A stretch of 64,000 nucleotides of DNA from Laguncularia racemosa (Eukaryota > Streptophyta > Magnoliopsida > Myrtales > Combretaceae), in the NCBI GenBank assembly GCA_037954665.1, contig JBBMOL010000039.1, forward strand, positions 4,836,001-4,900,000, read 5' to 3'. How positions within the stretch are numbered: the first letter of the stretch is position 1; every line of letters begins with the position of its first letter. Both the position numbers and the translations under genes were made by a program. The notes beneath the pieces are model-generated. The model did not search any database and was not told where the DNA came from. It worked only from the letters and a program-made list of their open reading frames with translations. Positions 45,701 to 58,059 of the stretch are shown here, piece by piece.

Positions 45701-48700
45701 ACACTTACAGCGTAGGCTATATCTTGCCTTATGTGAGACAAGTAAATTAATTTTCTAACTAAGCGTTGATACATGCCTCTATCTATGGATTCACTTTCTG
45801 TGCATTCCCAAAGTTTGTGATTAAACTCAATTGGAGTATCTGAAGGTTTACATCCCAACTTGCTTGTTTCTTGCAAGAGATCTAAAGTATACTTTTGCTG
45901 TGAGATGTAAATTCCTTCTTTAGACCGAGCCACTTCAATTCCTAGAAAGTATTTCAAATTCCCAAGATCCTTAATTTCAAATCCCTCTACTAAATATTTT
46001 TGAAGGGCTTCTCTTTCCTCTGAGTCATCTCTAGTTACAATAATGTCATCAACATAAACTATTACAGCTATAACTCCTCCCGAGGCCGAATGTTTAATAA
46101 ATAGTGTGTGGTCACCTTGGCTCTGTTTAAACTTCCTCTGTTGCATCGCCTTAGTAAACGTTCTAAACCATGCTCAGGGAGATTGTTTAAGCCCTTATAA
46201 TGCCTTTTTTAGTTTACACAGTTAACCTCGTCTTTTTTCCATACCAAAACCAGGTGGAATCTCCATATAGATCTCTTCTTCAAGGTCTCCGTGTAAGAAG
46301 GCATTCTTCACATCAAATTGCTGTAAGGGCCAGTCATAATATGCAGCTAAGGATAATAAAATTCTTATAGTATTCATCTTTGCCACAGGTGCAAAAGTCT
46401 CTTGATAATCCACCCCTTAGGTCTAAGTATACCCCTTAGCTACTAGTCTTGCTTTATATCTTTCAATGGATCTATCTGAATTGTACTTTACTGTGAAGAC
46501 CCATTTACATCCTACCAGTCTCTTTCCAACTGGCAACTCCACCAATTCCCATGTTTTATTCTTTTCCAAAGCCTCTGTCTCAATCCGCATAGCCTATCTC
46601 CATTCCTCCTTGCCAAGTGCCTCAGATAAAGATTGTGGAATAGCTACAAAGCTCAATTGAGTGGTGAAGTTTCTATGTGATTTGGATAACCTTTCAAAGG
46701 ACACAAAGTTAGACAAAAGATGTTGGTTGCATTTTCTCACACCTTTTCTTGCAACTATAGGTAGGTCCAAATCAGAAACAAATGAGGAAATCTCAATAGA
46801 AGGGCTTACCTCAATCCCAAGTGAAGAGTCAGATTCTTGAACATGCACAGGGCTGTCCACCGGCTTTGCTCTTCTTGAGTATACCTATAGCGGTTTTAGA
46901 ATAGTGGAAATGGTTGACTCTGTAATGGATGGTTCTTTAAGGATTGATTTACTTGGAGTGGATTGAGGATTAGGAGTAGGATCAGACTGATAAGTTTTTT
47001 TAAGGATGGATGGCTCTCTCAAAAAGGAATCCTTATCTTTCAATCCAACTAGCTTCCCCTGAAGATAAGGATCAGAAAAATAGCTTTCATGTTTGGCAAA
47101 AGTGACATCAGCAGAAATATAGGTTTTACCAGTTGGAGGATGGTAACACTTGTAACCTTTTTTAGTAGAAGAGTATCCAATAAAGACACATTTGATTGAT
47201 CGAGGATCCAATTTACTCCGACTATGAGAATGAACATGAAAAAAAAGAAACACAGCCAAAGACTCGAGGAGGCAATTTATTCGAGAGATAGGCATTGGGA
47301 AAATATCTAGCAAGGGTATTTATTAGACTTCGGGAGTCAAGTGCCTAAGAAGAAGTACGATTAATGACATAAGTAGTAGTTAGAACAACTTCTCCCCATA
47401 AACACTTTGGAACACGATTTTGAAATAGGAGAGCTTGTGTAGATGCTAGGAGATGACCATTTTTCCTTTTAACTACATCATTTTGTTGAGGTGTATCAAC
47501 ACATGAAGATTCATGAACAATGCCTTCCTTTTGAAAGTAAGCTGATAAGGTTTGATTAAAATAATCCTTAGCATTGTTTGTCCTTATTCTCTTTATTCCC
47601 ACATCAAATTGAATTTTGATCATGTTATGAAAAATGGGAAAAACATTACTTACATCAAATTTTTGTTTAAGAAGATAAATCCAAGTAACTCAGGTGCAAT
47701 CATCTATAAAGGAAACAAACTAATGAGCCCCTGAAATATTGGGAACACGAGATGGACCCTAAATATGACTATGAATTAAAGAGAATGGAACAAATGATCT
47801 TTCATTATTCAAAGAGAAAGAAACATGACGATATTTAGCAAACTCACAAACATGACAATGAAAGTCTTCCATCTTAGTATTTTGAAACAAGTTTGGAAAC
47901 ATAAAGCTAAGAGTATGAAATGAAGGATGCCCAAAACAAAAAATGTTGGAGCCAGATATGATTTTTATTGGAATGAGATAAAAAAGAAAGGTTTAATGGC
48001 TTGCTCTCATTTTCATCAGGTAACTCAAGGTAGTAAAGCCCATGTTCTGCCCTAGCATGCCCAATCGTCTTCCTCGTAACTCGATTATGAAAGAAACAAG
48101 TGTTATTAGAGAAGATAACATTGCAATTCAAATCTTTAAACAGTTGATAAACAAAGCACAAGGTTAGTAGATAGCTTAGGTACATGGAGCACATTTTTAA
48201 GGGTAATAGAGGGGCTTAACATAATGTCTCCTTGTCCAAAAACAATGGCTAATAACCCATCAGCAATGATGATTTTCCTATTGCCAAGATATTGTTGATA
48301 TGTGATAAACTTGTGTGTGTAGCTCCAGAATCAATAATCCAGGCATTTGACAAACTGGAATTAGAGGCACTCAAAGCATATAAGGAGTGAGAGTTACCTG
48401 ATTTTGCCAAAGAACATGTACCTGAGGCTTTTTCTAATGAGTCCAAAAGTGATTTCAGTTTCCTAATGTCTTCTTTACTTAATACACTTTCCTTTTCATT
48501 GCCTGGCTGAGATTCTTCTTCCTTGGTCTAAGTCATATATCCCTAGCCCCTCTGAGTGTTATACTTGGAGTTGTGATGCCATTGAGAACTTGGAGGCTTT
48601 CCATGAAGTTTCCAACACCGTTCTTTGGTATGATGTAGTTTTTTGCAATGAGAACACCAGAGACCATCCTTGCTAGAAGACTTGCCTTCTGTTTTTCCAC

Positions 48701-51700
48701 TATCTGAACCTAAGGTTGAATACTTCTTCTCCTTATTTTTTCCTACCATAGTTGACCCCTCAATAGGTGGAGAGTATAACATAACTCCTCTACGACTTTC
48801 TTCAGCATTGATGACAGAAATGGCCTCATTGAGTGAGGGTAGTTCTCTTCTCCCCAATATTTGGACTGTTACTTGATCAAATTTTGTGTTTAACCCAGCA
48901 AAGAACTCATAAACTCATTTTTTTTCAATGAATTGCTTTAAGGCTGCTACATCTTCACTACACTTCATATCAATGCACCAATAGTGATCTATTTCTGCCA
49001 TAAACCTTTTAACGAATTGGCATACTCTATGATAGAGTGATCTCCTTGTTTAGTACTAGAAATCTCAGTCTTAATTTCAAAAATGCGAGCAGCATCCCCA
49101 GCTTTAGAGTACGTCTGTTTAGTAGCATCGCATATGTCTTTTGCAGATGAAAGAAACATAGAAGTGTCACTAATCTTAAGTAACATAGAACTCCAGAGCC
49201 AGGACATGACCATGGAGTCCTCTTCATCCCATGCATTAAATTTTAGGTCTTCCTTTATAGGACCAGTTCAAAGTAAATGGCTTATTTTTCCTTTCCCCTT
49301 CAAAAAAGTTTGAACCAGTTGAGACCACTTCATGTAATTTTTTCCATTCAACCAATAGGTTGTTTGGATACTTGGCAAATCTCCTCCAGTTAGATTGAAA
49401 ATCGTTACCTCATTTTGAGGCTAAGAGGTGGCTTATCTATCCTTTAATTTTGACATCATACAAGTAAGAAGAAAGATATTAACACCAGCTAGAAAGAAAA
49501 AACAGTGTTCCTATTTCTCTCTAACAGATATGCTTTTAGAAGAGAAAAAAAAAATTGGAAAAAAGAAACAATAATAGAAATGAAAAATTAGACACTTGGG
49601 TAAGAGAGAGAAAATTCCGACTACCAAATCTAAAGAATGCCAGAGAATGGTGATAGCTCACGCGCTCTCACGAGCCGGTGCATAGGTCGGTGATCACAAT
49701 TTTTCCGCGGCGCGTGGTGGTGTGTGGGACTTCCAGTGAGGCTTTGGTCTGTTTGGGGATGGTCGTCGACAGCTTTTGAGGAAGACCTAATGGTGTTTAG
49801 ATAGATTCAAAGGCTGAACAGTGGCAATGAAGGCTACAGCGATGAAGAAAAATCTATCTGGCAATGAAGGCCATGGATAGGAATTGAAAAAAAAAAAAAA
49901 CTACAACTCTAATACCATGAGGAAAGAACTGAGAAAATTCTTATTTCATTATATTTTAAACAATATAGTTACATCTCCTATATATAGCAAAGGTTAATCG
50001 CCTATCTATAGTAACTTCCTAATTCTACCAATCAATCATAATCAATTACAATCAATCAATTACCTAATTACATGATACTATTTACAAACACAATAACTTC
50101 TATATATATTTTTCAATAGTTATTTCATTGGAACATTAATTTTGTTATGTATTATTTATTACCACTTCAATATGTGATAAAGAGATCTGCTCAACCAAAT
50201 ATTGTTGATGAAGAGCAATTCATCTACTAATTAGTTCTCCTAGAAATGTCTCCCAAAAACAAAAGAGTTGACAACTAATTATATTACAGGGCTTTTGGGA
50301 CAAACAACTTCTCAGGTTCTCTACCATCTGAGATTGGAAACTTACAAAATCTGGAGGAAATGTATGTCCTACGATACTTGTTATTCAAACATTTCCTTTT
50401 TAGTAGTCTTTGGTGAAATGATGTATGAAAATACAAATATGGTAAGCTCTTTCTACAACCATAATGAAAAGTAGTTTTTATATGTGTAAGTTCACAAGAG
50501 GAAGACTCAATTTATTCCCCACGTTTCATCTTGTTATAGTAGTCCTCCCATCATTGGAATGGCTTGCCATCTTTAGAATACATTGTGACATTTTACCCTT
50601 GCTTATATATGCATATTTCAATGAAACCATCTTTATCTTATGCAACATCTCTCGAAACTTCATATATGAGGTCCTTTTCTTTGTCGCCTTTCTAATGAAG
50701 GGCTCTTCTATAGGATATCTTAAAATGAAAATCATCACCATCTTCAAAATTTGTGCCAAAGTTTGATTGCCGAGACTTGAGACTAACAAATCAACATAAT
50801 GGTGGCAGTTACTTTGATAGCTCAGGACTTAGCGGCGAGATTCCCACAACATTTGCCAATCTTAAAAAGTTAACAAAAGTGTAAGTATTTTAATCTATAT
50901 AACAATCTTTTATGTTAGCTATCAATTATGAATTAATTTTTTTTAAGGAAATAACATTATATGCATGTACAATAGTACATCGTATAAACTTATATGGATA
51001 GCAAGATAAAAGATCTAATGAAATAGAAACAGCTTGAAAAGGAATCTACTTCTTAGATTTAATTTGTTATATCCTCTTTATAGTTTGTATTGATTTTCAG
51101 CTTCTATGTTCACAGGTGGGCATCAGACAATGCACTTACTGGCAAAATACCTGACTTCATAGGAAGTTTGCCAAACCTTACTCAATTGTAAGTTTCTTTC
51201 GGCCCTTGAAATAGAAATTCTAACTTCCTATTGCCAATTTTTTATATTTATGAAGATTGTTAATTTGGTACTAAAACAAAAATTTATGTCTAATGACACA
51301 CCAAATACTAGGTGTTAAGTTCACTCTTACATTGGTTAAATGTTCCATAGGATACTCCGAGGAAATGCCTTCGAAGGTCCAATTCCTTTAGCAATTTCCA
51401 ATTTAACTTCACTGACTGACTTGTGAGTTCTTATGCTATTTACTATCGATTTCTAATTGTTATGAATGTTAACTGCTAACAAAGTTATGTGTTAAACATT
51501 GTAGGCGAATAAGCGATGTAACTAATGGGAGCTCTTCATTGGAATTTATTAGGGGTTTAACAAAACTAACTACTTTGTAAGGCGAAGAGATTTAGCTTGT
51601 CTTTTGATTTATCTCCTCCTCCTTTATATATTTAAAATATTCATTCCCTTTTGCAGGATATTGAGAAACAACAAAATTTCAGACTCTATTCCATCATATA

Positions 51701-54700
51701 TTGGAGACTATCAATCTTTGCTTCAACTGTAAGCTAATTTTTTATCAAATATTGTTGAAAAAAAAAGTCAAATAGGTTTAAGTGAAGTCTGCTTCTTAGA
51801 GTATCTTTTAAAAATATGCCATTTGCAACATTCTTCCTGTTGAGTTTAGCACTATAACCAACTAATCTAAAAGATTAAATTTATAGATTCAATGTAGGTT
51901 TTATATATATTACTTGACACTTCCCTCACTTATAGGTTGAGATTTTAACTAAACCTTATCAAATGGACAACATAATAAAACCAAGTGAAATAACAAGTGA
52001 AGGAGAGTGCCAAGTAATAAATATAAAGCTCACTTTAAATTTACAAACTGAAACATTTATGTCACATATGGTACACTGGAATGGATTTTGAATAAAATCG
52101 TGATCCCAAATCCCATTCCTTTTTCATGTTTGGAAGCACTTTTAAAAGTAGAACTCACAATTTTTTGAAATCAACATTTTCCGCTTTATAAGGGAATTTG
52201 ATTCCGCTTTTAAGGGAGTAAAATCACGATTTCAATCCACTCTCATTAATGATAATTATTTAAATTACCTTTCATGAACATTTTGAAACATAAGAATGAA
52301 CTTAACATTTCATTCCAATCTAATTCATTCCATTTCATTTTGAATCATTCCTACATACCAAATGTAATATTAGATTATTTAGTTGTAGTGCTAACCTCAA
52401 CACGGAATTAGAGTAGGAAGTTCTAGGTTCAAATCCCCGTGTTGTCAGTTAACCTTGTTAGGTTCACTATAGGAGGCCCCATTAACCTTAAAAGATAGAT
52501 AACACTCGTAAGAAACTGGACAAATACATATGAGCTATAGCTGTTTATAAATACATATACATAGATGTCTCATTTTTTTTTTTACATAAAAACACATCCA
52601 CAAGAAGTCTTTCAACATATGCTATCGGCTACACTCTTAAAATCCCCTAATTATGGTGGCACCTCTTAATCTTCATTTATGCTTGAGGATGAATAAGTAT
52701 CCTATTAGCTCACTATTGAGTTAAATAAATGTATAAAACAACACTTAACATAGCACATAACAAAAGTACATAAATACCAAATCAAAGTACTAACACAAAG
52801 CAATATGTATCCACGTCAAAGATAAGCACAAGTGTGGGATTAAAAGGTAGGGGAGCCATCATCAATATCATCAAAATCTCTTCCATGTTATTACTATATA
52901 AAGAATAAAGTAAAACCTTAAAATGCCAAATTAAAAAAAAAAAATTGAAGTCTAACTCATCACTCTTTCTATCATAAAATTCATCTATGATGGAGTCTTA
53001 GGCTCTCATCAATACATATTATCAATTATGATCCAAGTGTCATACATTGGAAACTCTATATATATAACATTATATGATGAATATGCATAACTTTATCTAT
53101 AATTTATAATATAGTTTACTATATAGATTAAATCATATAAAATATAATTGATACCTATATGGTTTATATATAAGTTAGATTGTTGAGTCTAATTTAAAAA
53201 TTTTATGTTTTCTTCCTAATCCAATTCATATTAGATTCTATGCTCATCCAATATAAATCTTCGACTTAAACTGAGAATTTTATTATTTATTTGGAGTACC
53301 CACCCAACTGGAGTTAGGAAAAAATTATGAAATTAGAATTAATTGAGCAGATTAATTCTAATCTAAACAACTAGTCGAAAAAATCTCCTCTTTTTATTCT
53401 TATAAAAGAAAAAGAAGAAGAAAGAAAAATCAGAGATTCTTGACTCAGGAGATACCCTATTAAAACTCTAAAATTACTACCTTATCCTTCTAAAATCTGA
53501 ATTATATTATGATATCTTTTTTATCATAAAAAGAAAATACTAGAAAAATTGATATAATAATTACACTAACAATGATTTGAAAATATTTTCTTTATTTTTT
53601 AGAGTTGCCCCATAAGGGTGCCTACGTACCCGCTATTCGGGACCAAACAGGCCATAATTCGCTTTTTATAAAACTTTAGTGGATGTTTTAATTTTAATTA
53701 CGAAAATAGGCCAAGTTTACGTTCATTACCATATAAATTTATTTAAAGAAGTTTCTAAATTTAAGCTTTATTATATTTTTTATTTATTTTCATTATTTTT
53801 ATCTATTTATTTTTTATTAAAAAAAACCAAAACCTCTAAAAAATTGATTATATTTTTTTATAAAAAGAAGTTTTCTATGTGATAAAAACATTTTTTATTG
53901 ATTTTTATTAATTATTATACATTTTTATTTTTTTATTTTATACTTTTTGTTTTTTAAAAAAAAAAACTCTAATCCTAGTTCTATTAATACATTCCTAAAA
54001 AAAAACCTACATCTTATTATTTTTTATTTTTTATTTTCTATCCTATTATTATTATTTTATTTTTATATATATTCTCACTAATAATAATAATAATAAATAA
54101 AATAATTAAAAAATTAAGAGATCCGACTAACTTAGATGCGGGTCGTTGTTCGAGTCAAGTCGGGTTCGATCGGATTGGGTTGGGTCAGATATGCATGGCG
54201 ATCGAAGGTCTTCGACGGTAGCTTTTCGACGTCTGTTTTTGTCGATTGGTGGGTGTTTCCAAAGCTTTCGAGGGCGATGAAGCTAATGGTGGTGGTGGTT
54301 TTCGTCAAAAACCACCCTAGGCAGCAGTTCGAGTGGCTATGGCAAGGGGTTTTTCTTTTTAAGGAGAGAGAGAGAACTCTAGCTAAGGTTTTTCTTTCTT
54401 CTGTGTTCTTCAAATTTTTTTCTTCTGATTCTCCCTTCTTCCTCCTCTCATTGAGTCTTATTTATAGACTCGCAAAAATCCCTCTTGATAAGCTCGAATC
54501 AGACTCCACGGTTAAACCTTAATCCTTATCTTTTTTTTTTCTTTTCGATTTGAACAAATCTTTCATTTTTTGTTATGATTCGTATTAATCTGATGTTTAT
54601 ATCTTTTTTTAGTTAAAGATTCATCAAAATCCGACTTGAAATGGTCGAATTTTGTTCTTCCTACGTTGCCACTGATCTCGAACGAAGGTTGAAGATGAGC

Positions 54701-57414
54701 ATACGCCAAGCGCGTGCCCTCGTGTCACCCAATCAACTGTTGGCACATGGTAGTTTGGAAAAAAAAACAAAACAAAACAAAAACAAAACAAAACGACACA
54801 AAGTGCCTTCCCAAGATTGGAACTCATGACCTCTCCCCTCTGCACGTGTCCCAAGTGTGCGCACGAGCTAGCTGAGCTAGCCCAAATTTCAGTTTTATAT
54901 TTTGCATAAATTATATATAAACTCAGCAATATTTATTAATTTTATATTATTTTAAAATTCTAAAATTTAATAAAAATCCCTAAATTCTTTTTATTGTTAT
55001 TTTTACCTTTATTTTCCATTATTAGTGTATTATTTCTATTTATTTTTTTCATTTATATCTGAAAAATAGAAAAAAATTGATTAATAAAAAAAAGAAAACA
55101 TTAATTATAATTAGAGGACAAAAATGGAATGTTTACATAGATGATATTTGATTATACCAATTACAAAATATTAATCATTCATAGTGTTTCTTATAATTGG
55201 TATATGAAATAGTGCAAGAAGACAAACAAGAAAAAGTAAATTAAAAAGCTTCATGAAACAAAATAAGATAATGAAAAGACAAAAAAAAACAAAAAAAGAA
55301 AAGTTACAATGTAATGAAACTTATACTAATACTATGCAAACAAATTATATAATGAAAAGAAAATTCATAAATGAAAGAAGACACGATATGTTATATATAA
55401 TAAGGTTTCTAACCATATCGTGGATGAAAGCCATAATGTAACACCTGCATTCGTATAATGATGATAGTAAAATGTGGCATTTCAAATATAAATAACTTAA
55501 AATATTTGATTGTGAGTCATGTGCTCTTGAAGAAGATGTTTCACATTTCAAAAGTCTACCTTATAAATGCTAAATAGGATTTATAATTGATAGCTTTGAG
55601 GGAGAGAGAGAGATACTCAATTAAAAGATATTAGCTTTTACCAACCAACTAGGTGGCTCATTAATATTTTTGAAATATATGGCAAGTGATAATATTGAAA
55701 CTAGATTTAAATAAAAGTTTTTTCTTTTTATCAATAAAAAGAAAAAAGAAAATTAGGGTACATTGATATATTTCAAAATTTACCCACCACAACTAAGTTA
55801 TTTCAAACTAATAAAAGGTTGCACAGCAAACCTTGTTTAGCAACTTGTGGTTTAGGTATCGAATTCTTAAGAGTTTCATTTTTATATTTTATTTTTGGTG
55901 AATTCCTAATTTTCTAAATTATTATCTTAAGAATTTTTTAAATCTCCCTCTCTTTGTTTTACCAAGTGTCAAAACATAGGATGCAGGCTTGACAATTGTT
56001 GTGCATGCATCATTTCATAAAACCATAGATTTAAAAACAAGGTCAAAATTCATTTGCTACAACTTGTTGGCTGGTTTGAATAGCTATGAGCTATGGACTT
56101 AGGTTTGGTCCATTTGATTTATTTAATTTGCTAAAAGTTGGGCTTTAGGTGCTATTATGCATATTTAAACCATTTGAAATGTAGGCTTGTGTCTTAGGCT
56201 TTTGTGTGTGGGCTTGGGTTGAATTTGAGCCCATTTCATAAATTTTGACTCCAAATTATGAGCTATATAATTATTTTAGTCTACTTCACATTAGGCTCAA
56301 ATTGTGAATTTTCGACTATAACAATTAAACTTATATTAATAAGAGTTTATTATCAAAAGAAATTTTTATTGCTTTAAATTTTGAAAATCTAATTATATAA
56401 ACTCACTTCATCTGAGTTGCAAAGTTTAAACGAAAATCAATATTGTTTTTTAAGAGTTCTAAATTTAGTAATTCAAACAAAGGGATATCCATCTAATTAA
56501 GTTATACACTTATTAAACCTTAAACTGCTATGGTGCTAGCTTTTTAATACATCCTACACTTAGTCATGCTGTTCTAAAAATCCTATTCACATTCTTAGAA
56601 CACCTATTTGACTGGGGCTCCATCCAAACTTGCTTTTATATGCAATGCAAAGGGATAAATTTCCTAGACATGAGCTCTTTTTGAATCTTGATTTTCCAAG
56701 ATACATCTCTCATATACTGGTCGACATCAATCGCTAAATTGGTCGTTCTACTCTTAAAATTCACATCTATATTTTTGTGCAGGGACTTGAGCTTCAACAA
56801 CTTAGTTGGGCATATTCCAGATGCGCTTTTCAATTTGACTGATCTCGAATTCCTGTAATACACCTCCTTTGTATAATAATTCTACATGTGCCCTGATATA
56901 ATAATTAGAATCATGAAGCATTAACATTACTCTTTACTACAGGTTCTTAAGTAACAACAGCTTAAACAGTACCCTCCCCGCACTAATAAGTCAATCTCTA
57001 AGCACATTGTGAGTTTTACGAGCTTTCCAAGTGATGGTTTCCACTAAAAATTAAATGACATTTCTCATTATTAGTTAATCACCAATCAACGATTTACAAC
57101 TTATATCAGCCCTTTTGGCTTAGATCCCTCTGAAATGCCTGTAATTTTCAAATGATAATGATTTTAATACGGTATCTTTTTACTTATTTGGGTTTACTTA
57201 CTCCTAACAATTCTATTGCTTACAGAGATGTATCTTACAATGACATAACGGGAAGTTTGCCCGCTTGGGTCAATGAACGAGCATGCAGCTGTAAGATTTA
57301 TTGTACTCTCAATTCGAGAGATAAATGCCTGTAATTTTCAAATAACAAACTTCATGCCTGATTTTGCAGTAATCTGGTCGGAAATAACTTTACAATAGAC
57401 AGCAACAATATCAG
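42716..57414 (+). CDS. Copy B LRR exons 3-15
   Basis: Exons 3-12 are each exactly 72 nt and exon 13 is 66 nt, all phase 1, one LRR per exon, e.g. SGSIPDELWNLTYLFKL (3), LLTGSLSPAVGNLTQM (4), ALTGKIPDFIGSLPNLTQL (8), NAFEGPIPLAISNLTSLTDL (9). Exons 3-13 are open. Exon 14 (57226-57290, 65 nt) has lost one base near 57276 (AACGAGC versus AACAGAAC in copy A); the new frame reaches TAG in exon 15. Intron 5 carries a complete copia element and intron 11 a solo LTR, which need not block splicing. Confidence 0.83.
44891..45091 (-). repeat. copia-B 3' LTR
   Basis: 201 bp, direct partner of 49918-50118. Confidence 0.95.
45193..46413 (-). pseudogene. copia-B reverse transcriptase and RNase H
   Basis: RT pieces: DYQETFAPVAKMNTIRILLS and FDVKNAFLHGDLEEEIYMEI (46222-46413), then after stops near 46150-46220 the catalytic IVYVDDIIVTRDD and FLGIEVARSKEGIYISQQKY (45481-46146). 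RNase H: AYTDVYYAGSVTNQRSTSGY before a stop at 45481, then an EFHS-type segment and LYCDNKSTLNI, HVEINRHFIKEKL (45193-45423). The second catalytic region is split between frames. Dead. Confidence 0.85.
46414..48248 (-). pseudogene. copia-B integrase and linker
   Basis: Integrase fragments in several frames: a GHARAEHGLYYLELPDEN region (GAG-pre-integrase flank), the second Asp in IRTNNAKDYFNQ (Asn at the usual Asp-Asn place), the Glu region reading QQNDVVKRKNGHLLA where Lys replaces the catalytic Glu, then SKLDPRSIKCVFIGYSSTKKGYKCYHP typical for the copia integrase end. A Ser/Pro/Thr-rich linker leads to RT. Missing catalytic residues and stops show it is inactive. Confidence 0.82.
48249..49430 (-). 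pseudogene. copia-B gag and protease
   Basis: Gag core (UBN2 type) at 48989-49430, e.g. SSAKDICDATKQTYSKAGDA and IFEIKTEISSTKQGDHS. Zinc-knuckle region CSHCKKLHHTKERCWKLHG near 48600-48660. Protease active site WIIDSGATHTSL near 48320-48350 (DSG). Stops and frameshifts separate the parts. Confidence 0.82.
49431..49917 (-). other. copia-B 5' leader with PBS
   Basis: Non-coding leader between gag and the 5' LTR. The last 12 bases before the LTR (49906-49917) are the tRNA-iMet-type PBS (10 of 12). A poly(A) tract at about 49887-49900 (plus) lies just beside it. Confidence 0.8.
49918..50118 (-). repeat. copia-B 5' LTR
   Basis: 201 bp. Contains a TATA-like CTATATATAGG on minus (about 49976-49987), conserved in the other LTR. 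Confidence 0.93.
52062..52366. mobile_element. MITE-like element, arm B
   Basis: Mirror of 31070-31463, about 85 bp shorter. Ends CACATATGGTA and the complement of TACCAAATG. Confidence 0.45.
52375..52490 (+). repeat. SINE-like tRNA-related stretch, arm B
   Basis: TTAGTTGTAGTGCTAACC resembles a Pol III box A and GGTTCAAATCC (about 52428-52438) a box B, some 45 nt apart, as in tRNA-derived SINEs. The 3' part continues into sequence conserved with arm A. Ends and poly(A) tail not identified. Confidence 0.42.
52705..52800 (-). repeat. Dispersed ~95-bp repeat, copy 3
   Basis: Inverted relative to 9415-9510 and 30640-30725, as expected for the mirrored arm. Confidence 0.75.
53181..55137. mobile_element. 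Solo LTR (1,957 bp) specific to arm B
   Basis: Begins TGTTGAGTC, ends ATGTTTACA (TG...CA), with perfect target duplication TAGAT (53176-53180 and 55138-55142). Arm A has the uninterrupted site (ATCTA at 29685-29689 on plus). A segment near 53605-53645 (TGCCTACGTACCC, then GGGACCAAAC) resembles the 'gcctacgta' signature I know from Tat/Ogre-type gypsy LTRs. No coding domains or second LTR, so recombination between LTRs has probably removed the interior. Confidence 0.82.
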
Positions 57415-58059
57415 GTACTTTAACTTCAATAATGGTGTGCTCGCTGTTTATGCAAATGTTTGCCTCTATTACATTACTGTTTGTCCCCTTTGAGTATCCT
57501 TCTCAACTATTTTCACCTGGAACTTTTCTACGTTTGACAATGTCCATGAATACGACAGATTAACCTTCAGTCGCAACAAAGCATATAGCCACTAATACAT
57601 ATGAAAAGGCGAAATTCTTATAAAATTTATTTTACAAATAAAAATTAAAAATCTAAAAATCCTCTTAATGTACCGATTAAATTAGTTTGGTATGAATTTT
57701 AAGCTTTCTAATATTTGGAATAACTCCACAAAGGAGAAAAACAAATCGGAAAAATATGAAAAGATGACAACTAGGCTGTCAACTGGTTGAGCTGGCCATG
57801 GAGCGGCCTGGACAGATTGCTTGGATGTGCTTGCACTAAAAGGATATAGATTGGAGTACTTTTGCATGGCCTGTTCTGCTTGATTTCTAGGTCTTGAATG
57901 CGGAACTTTGACATTACTTATCACTAATGATGTGATTCTCTCAACTGCTGCAACCATTTGTATCATAGTCCTAATAAAGAATTATCCACTATTTTCTAGG
58001 TTTCCCATCAAGCTTTATCGTATTGCTTTCTAAGTAATTCTTTTCTTTTCCCCTTGTAG

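Larger units (their letters stand above)
44891..50118 (-). mobile_element. Complete Ty1/copia element in intron 5 of copy B ('copia-B')
   Basis: 5,228 bp on minus, opposite to the host gene. LTRs of 201 bp (44891-45091 and 49918-50118), starting TGAGGAAAG and ending TTCAATA. Perfect target duplication GTTAT (44886-44890 and 50119-50123), with the single-copy empty site in arm A. PBS TGGTATTAGAGT (minus, 49906-49917), polypurine tract CTTGAGGGGGAG (minus, 45092-45103). Order on minus: gag, protease, integrase, RT, RNase H, so Ty1/copia. About 11 differences between the LTRs (~5%). Many stops; not autonomous now. Lineage not determined. Confidence 0.95.
51729..56782 (+). other. Copy B intron 11 (5.05 kb) with repeats
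   Basis: Counterpart of copy A intron 11. It holds a MITE-like element (52062-52366), SINE-like stretch (52375-52490), the dispersed repeat (52705-52800, inverted) and a 1,957-bp solo LTR (53181-55137) not present in A. No real gene: ORFs inside the solo LTR lack recognisable domains. Confidence 0.8.

Noticed and set aside
54136..54522. 128-codon ORF inside the arm B solo LTR
   Set aside because: No recognisable domain; an antisense ORF covers the same bases; lies fully within the LTR.
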